The position numbers and the translations under genes are program-made. The notes beneath the pieces are model-generated. The model had not been told where the DNA came from, searched no databases, and worked only from the letters and a program-made list of their open reading frames with translations. Shown here piece by piece: positions 51,391 through 63,086 of a stretch of DNA of 64,000 nucleotides. Source of the stretch: Thermodesulfobacteriota bacterium (lineage in GTDB: Bacteria; Desulfobacterota_D; UBA1144; Nemesobacterales; UBA2774); the NCBI GenBank assembly GCA_035325995.1, contig DAOKYU010000002.1, positions 1-64,000 of the forward strand, written 5' to 3'. Positions within the stretch are counted from its first letter, which is position 1, and the number at the start of each line of letters is the position of its first letter.

Positions 51391-51881
51391 ATTGCAGACG
51401 GCGGGGCTGTTTTAACGACCTTCTCCCCGTCTTCGAGCATGCCGAGGAGCCCCGACACCGTGGCCCCGAGGACGGGGTGGACGAGCCCGGGGCTAATCTC
51501 CGCCAGCGGCTCCAGGACGAAGCGCCGGAGGTGCGCGCGGGGATGGGGTATGGTGAGCGCGTCCGTGTTAATTATGAGCCCGCCGTAGAATACGATGTCG
51601 AGGTCGATCGATCTTTCCCTCCACCTACCGCTCCTGACGCGCCCGAGCGTGTCCTCGATCGACTGGAGCTCGGCGAGGAGCTCTTCCGGCGGGAGGTTCG
51701 TTTCTATACAGGCGGCGCAGTTGATGAAATCGGGCTGGTCCTTCGGGCCGACGGGCTCCGTCTCGTAAGCCGACGAGACGGCCGCCACCCGCGCGAACGC
51801 GGACAGCATCGACACCGCGAGCATGCAGTTCGCCGTCCTGTCTCCGAGGTTCGATCCAATGCTTATCCAGGCCCTGGCCAC
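51363..51881 (-). CDS. folK: Dihydropterin pyrophosphokinase (HPPK)
   Basis: 172 residues. WISIGSNLGDRTANCMLA at the N-terminus, VSSAYETEPVGPKDQPDFINCAA, the metal-binding DLDIVFYGGLIINTDALTIPHPRAHLRRFVL block and EPLAEISPGLVHP are diagnostic. It transfers pyrophosphate from ATP to hydroxymethyl-dihydropterin in folate synthesis. It stands convergent to folD and divergent from phhB. Confidence 0.94.
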   Translation of the reverse strand: MARAWISIGSNLGDRTANCMLAVSMLSAFARVAAVSSAYETEPVGPKDQPDFINCAACIETNLPPEELLAELQSIEDTLGRVRSGRWRERSIDLDIVFYGGLIINTDALTIPHPRAHLRRFVLEPLAEISPGLVHPVLGATVSGLLGMLEDGEKVVKTAPPSAIFPQKPTGY

Positions 51882-51955
51882 GGGGTAATGTTAATCGAGA
51901 TTCCTTTGACTATCCAGCCGCCGTTAATTAGTCTTGTGAAAAGGGAGGTGAAGTT

Positions 51956-52234
51956 ATGCCGCTGCTAAATGAAAAAGAGATAGCCGAGGGGCTCGGGGGG
52001 CTTTCGGGATGGGAGCTCAAGGGAAAAGAAATCGTCAAGGCCTTTAAGCTCAAAAACTTCGTCGAGGCCGTCGGCTTCGTGAACGAGGTCGCGGTCCTGG
52101 CCGAGAAGGCCGACCATCATCCCGACATACTGATTCAGTACAGGAACGTTACCCTTACGCTTTCGACCCACAGCGCCGGGGGGCTTACTGAAAAGGATTT
52201 CAATCTCGCAAAGGAGATAGACGGGCTGTCGTAA
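51956..52234 (+). CDS. phhB: Pterin-4a-carbinolamine dehydratase
   Basis: 92 residues, full length. The active-site histidines lie in KADHHPDILIQYRNVTLTLS, preceded by GWELKGKEIVKAFKLKNFVEAVGFVNEV and ending TEKDFNLAKEIDGL. It dehydrates 4a-hydroxytetrahydrobiopterin. No aromatic amino acid hydroxylase is in the window; near folK and folD a general pterin role is plausible. GGGAGGTGAAGTT gives a strong ribosome-binding site. Confidence 0.93.
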   Translation: MPLLNEKEIAEGLGGLSGWELKGKEIVKAFKLKNFVEAVGFVNEVAVLAEKADHHPDILIQYRNVTLTLSTHSAGGLTEKDFNLAKEIDGLS

Positions 52235-52243
52235 GGGTCCGTC

Positions 52244-52540
52244 TCAGGAGCCCTTTTTCTTTTCTATTACCTCGTAGTCCTCGGTATCCAGGATTATAGT
52301 CGTCCTGCCGTTTTCCTGCGTGGTGTGGACTTTTTTCTTCTTTTTTCCGAACGACGAGACGAACCTCGCCGCGCCGAATACTATTACGGCGATGCCTATG
52401 GCTATGCCGATTACGAGTCCGAAAATAGCGAGTAGTGCGAATAAGGCTAGCCCTATGATAATGGCCAGGGGGAGGAGGTATGCAGGCGGCTTGCCCTGGC
52501 TCCCTCCCTGGTAGAAAAATATTCTTCTGTTGGGATTCAT
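52244..52540 (-). CDS. Small membrane protein of unknown function
   Basis: 98 residues. GGAGG lies 6 bases before the ATG at 52540. One or two hydrophobic segments (residues 21-61, LLPLAIIIGLALFALLAIFG and the next 20) are followed by a lysine cluster and a polar C-terminal tail (TIILDTEDYEVIEKKK), which should be cytoplasmic. No family recognised. It lies downstream of moxR on the same strand. Confidence 0.6.
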   Translation of the reverse strand: MNPNRRIFFYQGGSQGKPPAYLLPLAIIIGLALFALLAIFGLVIGIAIGIAVIVFGAARFVSSFGKKKKKVHTTQENGRTTIILDTEDYEVIEKKKGS

Positions 52541-52626
52541 TTTTTGCCTCCGTTAAAGACGCAGGGTCCCGAAAGAACCGGCGTCCGGCGTACATATAGT
52601 TTACCACGAGTTGGGTTCGGCCGTGG

Positions 52627-53568
52627 TCAGACCGGCACGGGAACGTTCCTGAGAACTTCCTCTATCGTCTCTTCCTCTCCGCCCTGCCCGCCGATGCGCT
52701 CGTCTCTCAGGACTACGCGATGCGCCAGCACGGGGACGGCCATTTCCTTCACGTCGTCGGGGATGCAGTACGTCCTTCCGTCCGTGAGCGCATGCGCCTG
52801 GGCCGCGCTCTTGAGCGCTATGGCCCCCCTCGGGCTGACCCCGAGCGTGAACAGCTTCCGGTTCCTCGTTTCGCTTATTATCGCGAGTATGTAGTCGAGT
52901 ATGGAATCGTCGAGCCTGACCTTTTCGGACATGACCTGGAGGGCGAGGATGTCGTCCCTCGATATGACCGGGCGTATATCGCTCCAGGTGTTCGTAGGGC
53001 CGAAGGACGAGAGTATCTCCTTTTCGCTCTCGGGGTCGGGGTAGCCGATGCTTATCCTGACGGCGAACCTGTCGAGCTGGTTTTCGGGGAGAGGGAACGT
53101 GCCCTTGTACTCAAAGGGGTTCTGCGTCGCGATTACCATGAACGGCGCGGGCAGCGTGTACTCGACGCCGTCTATCGTCACGCGGGCCTCGTTCATAGCT
53201 TCGAGGAGCGCGCTCTGTGTCTTCGGTGTCGCCCTGTTTATCTCGTCGGCGAGGACTATATTCGCGAATACGGGCCCGGGCTTGAACTTGAAATCCCCCG
53301 CTTGCCGGTCGAGGACAGAGACGCCGAGGATGTCGGACGGCAGGAGGTCGCTCGTGAACTGTATGCGCTTGAACGAGAGCTCGGTGGACCTCGCGAGGGC
53401 CTGGGCGAGGGTCGTCTTCCCCACACCGGGGACGTCCTCTATCAGCATGTGCGAGCGGGACAGAAGGGCGATGACTGCCGTCTTCACTATGCGGGGCTTC
53501 CCCCTAACGACGCCGCCGATGTTTTTTTCGAGGCTCTTTATCCTTTCCGTGAATTCGAGTGAGTCCAA
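52627..53568 (-). CDS. MoxR-type AAA+ ATPase
   Basis: 313 residues from TTG 53568, which lies 8 bases after the secA stop; the frame is open further only as a shadow of secA. Walker A is EDVPGVGKTTLAQALAR, Walker B VLADEINRATPKTQSALLEAM, and sensor 1 VIATQNPFEYKGTFPLPENQLDRF. The lid region has SPRGAIALKSAAQAHAL. MoxR ATPases act as chaperones, usually with DUF58 and von Willebrand partners; none follows here, so its partner is elsewhere. Probably co-transcribed with secA. Confidence 0.9.
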   Translation of the reverse strand: MDSLEFTERIKSLEKNIGGVVRGKPRIVKTAVIALLSRSHMLIEDVPGVGKTTLAQALARSTELSFKRIQFTSDLLPSDILGVSVLDRQAGDFKFKPGPVFANIVLADEINRATPKTQSALLEAMNEARVTIDGVEYTLPAPFMVIATQNPFEYKGTFPLPENQLDRFAVRISIGYPDPESEKEILSSFGPTNTWSDIRPVISRDDILALQVMSEKVRLDDSILDYILAIISETRNRKLFTLGVSPRGAIALKSAAQAHALTDGRTYCIPDDVKEMAVPVLAHRVVLRDERIGGQGGEEETIEEVLRNVPVPV

Positions 53569-53576
53569 AACGAATC

Positions 53577-56441
<2,865 letters not shown>

Positions 56442-56566
56442 TTCTTGTAATAAACCTCCGGGTTACCCTGAGAAAATATAAAAGTATATGTGTAAAAACC
56501 CCCTATCACAAATTAATCTAACCGCCGGTGGAAGGTGTATATAGGACTTTTACGCGCGGGGCGAGG

Positions 56567-59500
56567 TCAGGTGAGGTCCACGGAAACGACCGTGGACGTG
56601 CCGGTTTTGTTGGACGTTATGCCTATGAGCGAGTTTACTTCCTGCATGGTTTTCTTGTTGTGAGTGATGAGGATGACCTGCGAATGGTCGTCGATTTCCT
56701 TTACGAGCTCGAGGAAGTAGGACGTGTTCCTGTCGTCGAGAGGGGCGTCTATCTCGTCGAAAAGGAGGAACGGCGCCGGTTTTATGAGGCACGCCGCGAT
56801 TATGAGCGCGATAGCCGAAAGGGCCTTTTCGCCGCCCGAGAGGAGCGTGATCGACTGGAATTTCTTCCCCTTCGGCCTCACCATGACCTCGACGCCCGAT
56901 TCGAGCATGTTTTCGGGGTCCGTGAGAACGAGCTTTCCTTCGCCGCCTTTGAAGAGCCTGCTGAATATCTCCTGGAACTTCGTGTTCATTATCTCGAACG
57001 TCTCGGAGAACCTCTTCTCGGATTCCTTGTCTATTTTGCTTATGGCCTTTCCGAGGGACGAAATAGCCTGGAGGAGGTCGTCCATCTGCTCGTTTAAGAA
57101 CTGGTACCTCTCTTCGAGCTTCCCGTACTCCTCGGGCGCGAGGAGGTTCACCGGGCCGAATTTCTCGATCTGGGCCTGGAGCTTCCTGAGGCGGGGCTCC
57201 TCGGCGGAAAGGTTGATCTCCTCTTCGTCCGTGTCCTCGGGCTCTGCCGGGATTTCCTCTGAGCCGGTCGTGGCGAAGCTGCTCCTTCTCATTGCCTCGG
57301 ATATGTTCTCGATCTCGATCTGGAGGCCGTTCAAGTCGAGCTCTAAAGAGTTGTTCTTTATCCTGAGCTCGGAGAGCCGGGCGTTCACGGCCTCGCGCTT
57401 CTCCTCGGCGGCTCTCAGCTCGGCGAGTATCGCGGCCCTGTCGTCCCGCATCTTCCCGAGCCTTCCTTCGCTCTCGGAAAGCGCCTTCTTTATCTCTTCT
57501 ATCTCGTCTACGGTGCTCTTGTCCCTGTCGATGAATCTCAGCTTTTCGAGCTTTTTCTCCTCGATGCCCTGCGATTCGAGCTCTAAACGCCTGTCTATGG
57601 CCGCGACGCGCCTTTCGAGCCCGGCGATGTCTTCGGTGACGCCCGTTTCCTTCTGCATGAGCGAGGCGCGGCTGACTTTCTTGTCGGCTATCTCGTGCTC
57701 TATGGCGCGCTCCTCGTCCTCGGCGCTCTTTATCCGGGCCTCGACGTCGCCGAACCTCTGCTCCAAAACGGCCTTCTCGGCGTCGAGCTTCTCTATCTTC
57801 TTCCGCGTCTCTTCCATGAGGGCGAGCTTCTTGTCCGTCTCCATGGACGTTTCGGCGAGGACGCGGTTTATTATCTCGATCCTCTTTTCGAGCTTTTCGA
57901 GGTTGTTCTTGAAGTTGTGTACGTCCTTACGCGTCTCGGCCTCTTTTATGTCGAGCCCGACGAGCTCCGCCTGGCGGCTCTTTATGTCGGCGTCGAGCCC
58001 TTCGATACGGGCGTCGAGGCCCTCTATCCCGGCCGTCTTCGCGTCTATGAATTTCTGAAGGGCCGCGACGGAGGATTTCAAGTTCTCTATCTCGCGCTTC
58101 CTTTCGAGGACGCCCGGCTGCGCAGTGCCGCCCGAGACGGCGCCGCCCGGGTGCATGTAGTCGCCCTCGGCCGTAACGAAAGAGGCGTTTTCAGGGGCCG
58201 ACGTCCTGAGCTCGACCGCCCGGCCGAGCGTGGGGACGAGGTATATGCTCTTCAGCATTTCCCTTACGGATTCGGGGCCGTCCGGGCCGAGCTCGACGAG
58301 CTCGGAGAGGGCCTTGCAGTCGGGGAGCGGGCTTCCGTGCCCCGCGCCGTTCTGCATCCCGCCCGGTATGAACGTCCCGCGCCCGAGAGACCTTTCGCGG
58401 AGCGCCCCGACGGCGCGGACGGCCTCGTTGTGTCCGCCGACGACTATCCACTTTATCTTTTCGCCGAGGGCCGATTCGACCGCCCTTTCGTAGCCCTCGA
58501 AGGCCGATATAAAGTCCGACACGGTGCCGAGGACGCCGTTCCCCTTGTTTTCGAGTATGAAATCCCTTATGCCCTCGGGGAGCCATTCGTAATTTATTTC
58601 TATCTGGTTTAGCGCGTTGAGCCGCGACGCGTTTTCCTTGAGCTCCTCGCGCGCCGATTCGTTTTCGGCGGCGTGCCGGGCCCTTTCCTCGCGGGCGGAC
58701 CCCATGGCCAGGGTGAGCTCTTCTTTCTTCTCTCTTATCCCGGCCTTACGGGCTTCGTAGTCGGCGAGTATCCGTTCCGTACGCGAGATTTCCGAGACGA
58801 GGTGTTCCTTCTCCTCGCCGGCCTCGGCTATTTCACCGTCTATGGATTCCTTCTTGGAGTAAAGCTCCTTCAGCTCCTTTTCGTATCCGAGCGCCGCGCC
58901 CTTGAGCGAGCTGTACTCGTCGAGGGTCTTGAAGAGGGAGTCTCTTATCTCCCTGTGCTCGGTCCTTATCTCGGCGAAGCCCGCCTTTACGGCCGCGAGC
59001 TTTTCCTCGCTTCCGGCTATGTCCTCGCGGCCTATCCTGAGAGCTTCACGCACTTCTTCCAGGGCTGCCTTCTTGGCGTCGAGCTCGGAGAGGAGGCTGA
59101 CGCGCTCGTTCGTCATGAGCCCGGTCTCGCTCTCGATCTTTTCGATGAACCTGTCGATGTTGGATATCTCGGTTTTTATGAGCTCCTGGGAGGATATCTT
59201 CTGGTTAAGCTCGGTCCTTGTCCTGAATATGGCTTCCTCGAGGTTCCTGAGCGCTTCCTCGGATTCGTGCGCTCGCTGTCCGAGCGCCTTCTGCACCCCG
59301 GCTGCCTGGAGGATTTCGGCCTCGGCTTCCGAGACGTGGCGGTCGAGCGTAGCCTTTTCGGCGAGCACCTTCCGCCTCCTGACTTCGAGCTTCCGGGTCT
59401 TCGCGCGCAGGATGCGGTATTCGAGGACCCGGGCTTCCTCGGAAAGCTCCCTGAACTCGGCCGCCTGTTTGGCCTGGAGGCTCAGGGTTTCCATCTGCCG

Positions 59501-60088
59501 CTTGACCTCGTTCGTCATGTCCTTGACGCGGGAGAGGTTCTCGCGCGTGGTCTTGATGCGGGTTTCGGTTTCGCGCCGCCTGAGCTTGTATTTCCTTATA
59601 CCGGCGACCTCTTCTATGACCGTCCTCTTGTCCTCGGGCTTGGCCGTGATGAGCTGGTCCACACGGCCCTGTCCGATAATCGAGAATGCCCTCGCGCCCG
59701 AGCCGGTGTCTATGAATATGTCGGTTATGTCCTTGAGCCTGCACTGGACGCCGTTAAGGTAATACTCGTTCTCGCCCGAGCGGAACACGCGGCGCTTTAT
59801 CTCGACCTGCTCGAAGTTGTAATTGGGCACCCTCTCCATCACGAGCGACACTTCTGCCATGCCGAGGGGCTTTAAAAACTCGCTCCCGTTCGAGATAATC
59901 TCTTCCATGACGTTCGCACGGAGCTGGCGCGGGTTCTGCTCGCCCAGGATCCATCTTATGGCGTCTATGATATTCGACTTGCCGCAGCCGTTCGGCCCCA
60001 CGATCGCATTGAGCTCGTGGTCGAAGTGGATACGCGTCTTATCGTAGAAGGATTTAAAGCCGGATATTTCCAGTGACTTTATTTTCAT
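56567..60088 (-). CDS. smc: Chromosome segregation protein SMC
   Basis: 1173 residues, normal length. N-terminal ATP-binding GPNGCGKSNIIDAIRWILGE. Coiled coil (about 170-500), hinge (about 505-670, with GVLGTVSDFI and GGAVSGGTAQPG), second coiled coil (about 680-1010). C-terminal signature TLLSGGEKALSAIALI and Walker B APFLLFDEIDAPLDDRN. SMC dimers organise and separate chromosomes with ScpA and ScpB, which are not in this window. It has extensive antisense open frames because of the high GC content. Confidence 0.97.
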   Translation of the reverse strand: MKIKSLEISGFKSFYDKTRIHFDHELNAIVGPNGCGKSNIIDAIRWILGEQNPRQLRANVMEEIISNGSEFLKPLGMAEVSLVMERVPNYNFEQVEIKRRVFRSGENEYYLNGVQCRLKDITDIFIDTGSGARAFSIIGQGRVDQLITAKPEDKRTVIEEVAGIRKYKLRRRETETRIKTTRENLSRVKDMTNEVKRQMETLSLQAKQAAEFRELSEEARVLEYRILRAKTRKLEVRRRKVLAEKATLDRHVSEAEAEILQAAGVQKALGQRAHESEEALRNLEEAIFRTRTELNQKISSQELIKTEISNIDRFIEKIESETGLMTNERVSLLSELDAKKAALEEVREALRIGREDIAGSEEKLAAVKAGFAEIRTEHREIRDSLFKTLDEYSSLKGAALGYEKELKELYSKKESIDGEIAEAGEEKEHLVSEISRTERILADYEARKAGIREKKEELTLAMGSAREERARHAAENESAREELKENASRLNALNQIEINYEWLPEGIRDFILENKGNGVLGTVSDFISAFEGYERAVESALGEKIKWIVVGGHNEAVRAVGALRERSLGRGTFIPGGMQNGAGHGSPLPDCKALSELVELGPDGPESVREMLKSIYLVPTLGRAVELRTSAPENASFVTAEGDYMHPGGAVSGGTAQPGVLERKREIENLKSSVAALQKFIDAKTAGIEGLDARIEGLDADIKSRQAELVGLDIKEAETRKDVHNFKNNLEKLEKRIEIINRVLAETSMETDKKLALMEETRKKIEKLDAEKAVLEQRFGDVEARIKSAEDEERAIEHEIADKKVSRASLMQKETGVTEDIAGLERRVAAIDRRLELESQGIEEKKLEKLRFIDRDKSTVDEIEEIKKALSESEGRLGKMRDDRAAILAELRAAEEKREAVNARLSELRIKNNSLELDLNGLQIEIENISEAMRRSSFATTGSEEIPAEPEDTDEEEINLSAEEPRLRKLQAQIEKFGPVNLLAPEEYGKLEERYQFLNEQMDDLLQAISSLGKAISKIDKESEKRFSETFEIMNTKFQEIFSRLFKGGEGKLVLTDPENMLESGVEVMVRPKGKKFQSITLLSGGEKALSAIALIIAACLIKPAPFLLFDEIDAPLDDRNTSYFLELVKEIDDHSQVILITHNKKTMQEVNSLIGITSNKTGTSTVVSVDLT

Positions 60089-60137
60089 TGCAAGGAGTCT
60101 CGTTCAAGATAATCAAAACCGGGGCAAAAGTAAATAA

Positions 60138-60161
60138 CCCGCCGGGGAAAATCGCGGCGGG
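60138..60161 (-). terminator. Candidate terminator after the J-domain gene
   Basis: CCCGCCG and CGGCGGG form a 7-bp GC stem with a 10-base loop; on the minus strand it is followed by TTATTTACTTTTG. It lies 22 bases after the J-protein stop, but smc follows within 100 bases, so it may only reduce read-through. Confidence 0.4.
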
Positions 60162-60183
60162 CGAAAGGGCGGCGCAGGGCCGG

Positions 60184-63060
60184 CTACCTCTTGAAGAGGC
60201 TCGACCAGAACTTCTTTTCGGGCTTTTTTTCGTTCCTCGCGCTGGATTTGCGGGTGTTTATGAGCCTGAGCTCTCTTTTGGCCTCGATGTAATCGGGCTC
60301 GATCTCTATGGCCTTCTGAAAGCATTTTTCGGCGTTCTTGAGGTCGTTCTGGTGTTTGTAGATGGACCCGAGATAGTAGTGGTTCTCCGGTATCTTCCCG
60401 TTCATCCTGATCGCCTTTTCGAGCTCTTTTATCGATTCCCCGAGCACGTTCGACTTGTTTTCGGCGGCGAGATACCTCGTCCACCCGTGGGCGCCCACGT
60501 AGGCCGCCTCCTCGGGATTCATACTGACGGCCTCGCGTATATTCTTTTCCGCCTCGGCGTAGTCGCGCTGTATGAGGAGCGTTATGCCCTTTTTAAACGC
60601 CATTTCGGCCTCGTATATGTACTTGGCCTGGTTCTTGAGGTCGGCGAGCTCTTCCTGCGAGTCGTATTCCTCCCTCTTGTCGCTCTGGGAGAGGGTTTCG
60701 TAGGCCGACGTGATGCGCGTGAATATCTCTTCGGCCTTTAGCCTCGTATCGTGGTCGGCGCCCGGGTGGACGTCGGGATGATAGTTCTTTACGAGCTTGT
60801 AGTAAGCGTCGCGTATCTCCTCGCCCTTGGAGCCTTTTTCTATGCCCAGTATCTCGTAATGGTCCTTCGAATCGAGCCCTTCGTAAAAGCTGTTGACGCG
60901 CTCGGTGAAAACGTCGCCCGCGCCCTTTTCGGGGATGCCCCAGTTGTGCTCGAACGGCTCGTCGGCCGGTTTTTCTTCGGCTTCCTCGTTCTCCTCGCGC
61001 GCGGCGTCCCTGTCGAAGTCGAGGACGAGCTCGGGCTCGGGCTCGGCGGTGCCGGGCTCGACGGAGGAATGGAACGGGTCCCGGGCGCCGGCGCCCCCGG
61101 CCTCGCCGGACGGGGCGGCGTCTTTCGCCCCGGGCTCCGTGGGGGCCGTCCCGGTCTCGTCTTCTTCGAGGTAGAAGGCGCTCTCGAAGCCCGCCTCGCC
61201 GGAGCCTGGCTCTTCTCCCGCGGCGCTCTCTTCCGGCTCGTCGAAAGAGCTGAAATCGATCTCCCATACCTTCTCTTCTTTCCGCTCTTCCCCGGCCTCC
61301 GTGGCCTCGCTCGTATCCGGAGGCTCACTCGTTTCAAGGGCCTCGCCGGGCGTTGGCCCCGGCTCCGTTTCGCTGGCCGAGGGGCCGGTTTCGATTTCGA
61401 AGACCTCTCCCGTCTCTTCGCCCTCGGACTCCATCGATATCGATTCTATGGGAACCTCTTCGTTCTCCACCTCCCACGGCATCGGCGACTCGTCGTTCTG
61501 AAAGGGCTTCCAGCCGCCGGAAGCTTCCCCGGAGGGCTTTTCGTCGTCGTCCGGCAGGTCGAGAAGGAGGTCTTTTATACCGGAGAGAGGGTCTTCTTCC
61601 CCGGGTTCCGGGGCTTCGTTCGTTTCGGATGTCTCTTCGAGCGAGAGCCCGGGCTCCATTCCGGAATCGAGCTCCGTATCGAGGGACAGCTCCTCCCAAT
61701 TGTCCCCGGTCGGCAGATCGCTTTCGCCGGGTCCGGGCGGTCTGTCCTCGAGGCCGGGGGCGAAGTCGTCCGTATCTCCGGCGTCTTCGGGCGGATCGTC
61801 CGTTTCGATCTCCCAGACCTTTTCCTCCATCTCCTCTTCGGCCGTGCCGGGGGGAGTCTCCAGCGTGACGTCCGCCGCTTCTTCCGTCCCGGCCGCGTGT
61901 GAAGCCTCTTCGGCGGCGATGTCCGCCATGGCGGCGTCCCTTTCGGGCTCCATTTCGCTGAGCCTCTTTTCGATCGAAGCCCGTCCTACCCTGTCCACTG
62001 CCAGGCCCGGTATGGAGAGGAGCCTGAAAAGCGATAGGAAGTAGAGGAGCTTAAGCGTCTCGTCCTTTTCGAGGCGCGAGGATTCGAGCACTTCCCTTAA
62101 ATGCGCCCTCGGTTTTAAAAGCTGTACGAATCTGAGCTCTTTGGGCTTGAGCCCGAGGCTGCCGACTTCCGATTTAAGCCTGGGCTTGACCTCGACGAGG
62201 GGGTTTCTGCCCACGAGGTCCTCGACGTCGACGTATCTTTTTATCCCTTCGTATACGAGCCGGGGGAGACTCAGCTGATACGATACGGCCTCGCCGGGCG
62301 AATTCGCGCCCTCTTTGAATTCGTACCTGCCCTGGAGGTAATAAAACCCCCGGAGTATTTTCTCTTCTATCTGGAGCTCGAGGTAGCTGTTGAGCTCGTG
62401 GGGGGATGTGATGCCCATGCCGAAGAGTATCTCCCCGAATTTCCGGTCGGTGCTTGCGGAAATGTCTATCGCCTTTTCGTAGCTCTCGCGGTCGATCTTA
62501 CCCCTGTCGAGGAGTATGCGCCCTATGGCGGTTTCGACGTCGCCGCCCTCGGCGAACGTCGGAACGCCGCCCGTGAAGTAGACGTCGAGATTGGAGTTCG
62601 ACTTTATCGAAAGTATCCCCGTCTTTTTCTTCTCGTATATGTCGGCGAGGATGCAGGGGAAGAAGGTAGACCCCATGCTGCCTTCGCTCTCGGTGTTCGC
62701 GGGCTCTTTCTTGGGGGTCTTCTCTGAATAGTTCTGCTTGATGAAGTCGAAGAGGGATGTCAGGCGGTTCTTGTCGTCGAATATCAGGATGGGCCTTCGC
62801 CCCGGTGCGGGAGCGCCGCCGGCCGCGAAATCGAACGTCTCGAAATCGTTCGAGGACTTGAGGGACGTGAGAAGAGCCGGGCTCAGCTCCTGGTCTATGA
62901 GCTCCAGAACCGCGAGGTCGGGCTTCTCGTAGAACAGCCTGTCGAGGCCGTCCTTGTAGTTCAGGACCACGGTGGTATATAACTCTCTTAACTCCAGGAA
63001 TTCCTTGATTACGTAGCAGTAATCCCTGTCGGAACCGATGACAAGAGCTCTCCTAGACAA
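60184..63060 (-). CDS. Receiver-like/DUF4388/J-domain/TPR protein
   Basis: 958 residues, TTG start with AGG upstream. Residues 1-100 look like a degenerate receiver. Residues 130-260 form a DUF4388 (PATAN) domain (PCILADIYEKKKTGILSIKS). Residues 370-710 are a long acidic, Pro/Glu/Ser-rich linker, with a recurring W/F-E-I/V-E/D motif near 415, 529, 554 and 598. Residues 733-800 are a J domain with the HPD triad at 761-763, and 810-930 are TPR-like repeats (RDYAEAEKNIREAVSMNPEE). The J domain should stimulate a DnaK-type ATPase. The layout suggests a scaffold that gathers clients through the linker. Downstream of a PpiD-like gene and upstream of smc. Confidence 0.85.
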   Translation of the reverse strand: MSRRALVIGSDRDYCYVIKEFLELRELYTTVVLNYKDGLDRLFYEKPDLAVLELIDQELSPALLTSLKSSNDFETFDFAAGGAPAPGRRPILIFDDKNRLTSLFDFIKQNYSEKTPKKEPANTESEGSMGSTFFPCILADIYEKKKTGILSIKSNSNLDVYFTGGVPTFAEGGDVETAIGRILLDRGKIDRESYEKAIDISASTDRKFGEILFGMGITSPHELNSYLELQIEEKILRGFYYLQGRYEFKEGANSPGEAVSYQLSLPRLVYEGIKRYVDVEDLVGRNPLVEVKPRLKSEVGSLGLKPKELRFVQLLKPRAHLREVLESSRLEKDETLKLLYFLSLFRLLSIPGLAVDRVGRASIEKRLSEMEPERDAAMADIAAEEASHAAGTEEAADVTLETPPGTAEEEMEEKVWEIETDDPPEDAGDTDDFAPGLEDRPPGPGESDLPTGDNWEELSLDTELDSGMEPGLSLEETSETNEAPEPGEEDPLSGIKDLLLDLPDDDEKPSGEASGGWKPFQNDESPMPWEVENEEVPIESISMESEGEETGEVFEIETGPSASETEPGPTPGEALETSEPPDTSEATEAGEERKEEKVWEIDFSSFDEPEESAAGEEPGSGEAGFESAFYLEEDETGTAPTEPGAKDAAPSGEAGGAGARDPFHSSVEPGTAEPEPELVLDFDRDAAREENEEAEEKPADEPFEHNWGIPEKGAGDVFTERVNSFYEGLDSKDHYEILGIEKGSKGEEIRDAYYKLVKNYHPDVHPGADHDTRLKAEEIFTRITSAYETLSQSDKREEYDSQEELADLKNQAKYIYEAEMAFKKGITLLIQRDYAEAEKNIREAVSMNPEEAAYVGAHGWTRYLAAENKSNVLGESIKELEKAIRMNGKIPENHYYLGSIYKHQNDLKNAEKCFQKAIEIEPDYIEAKRELRLINTRKSSARNEKKPEKKFWSSLFKR

Positions 63061-63086
63061 TGTTACCTGCTGCTCCCTGATGCATT

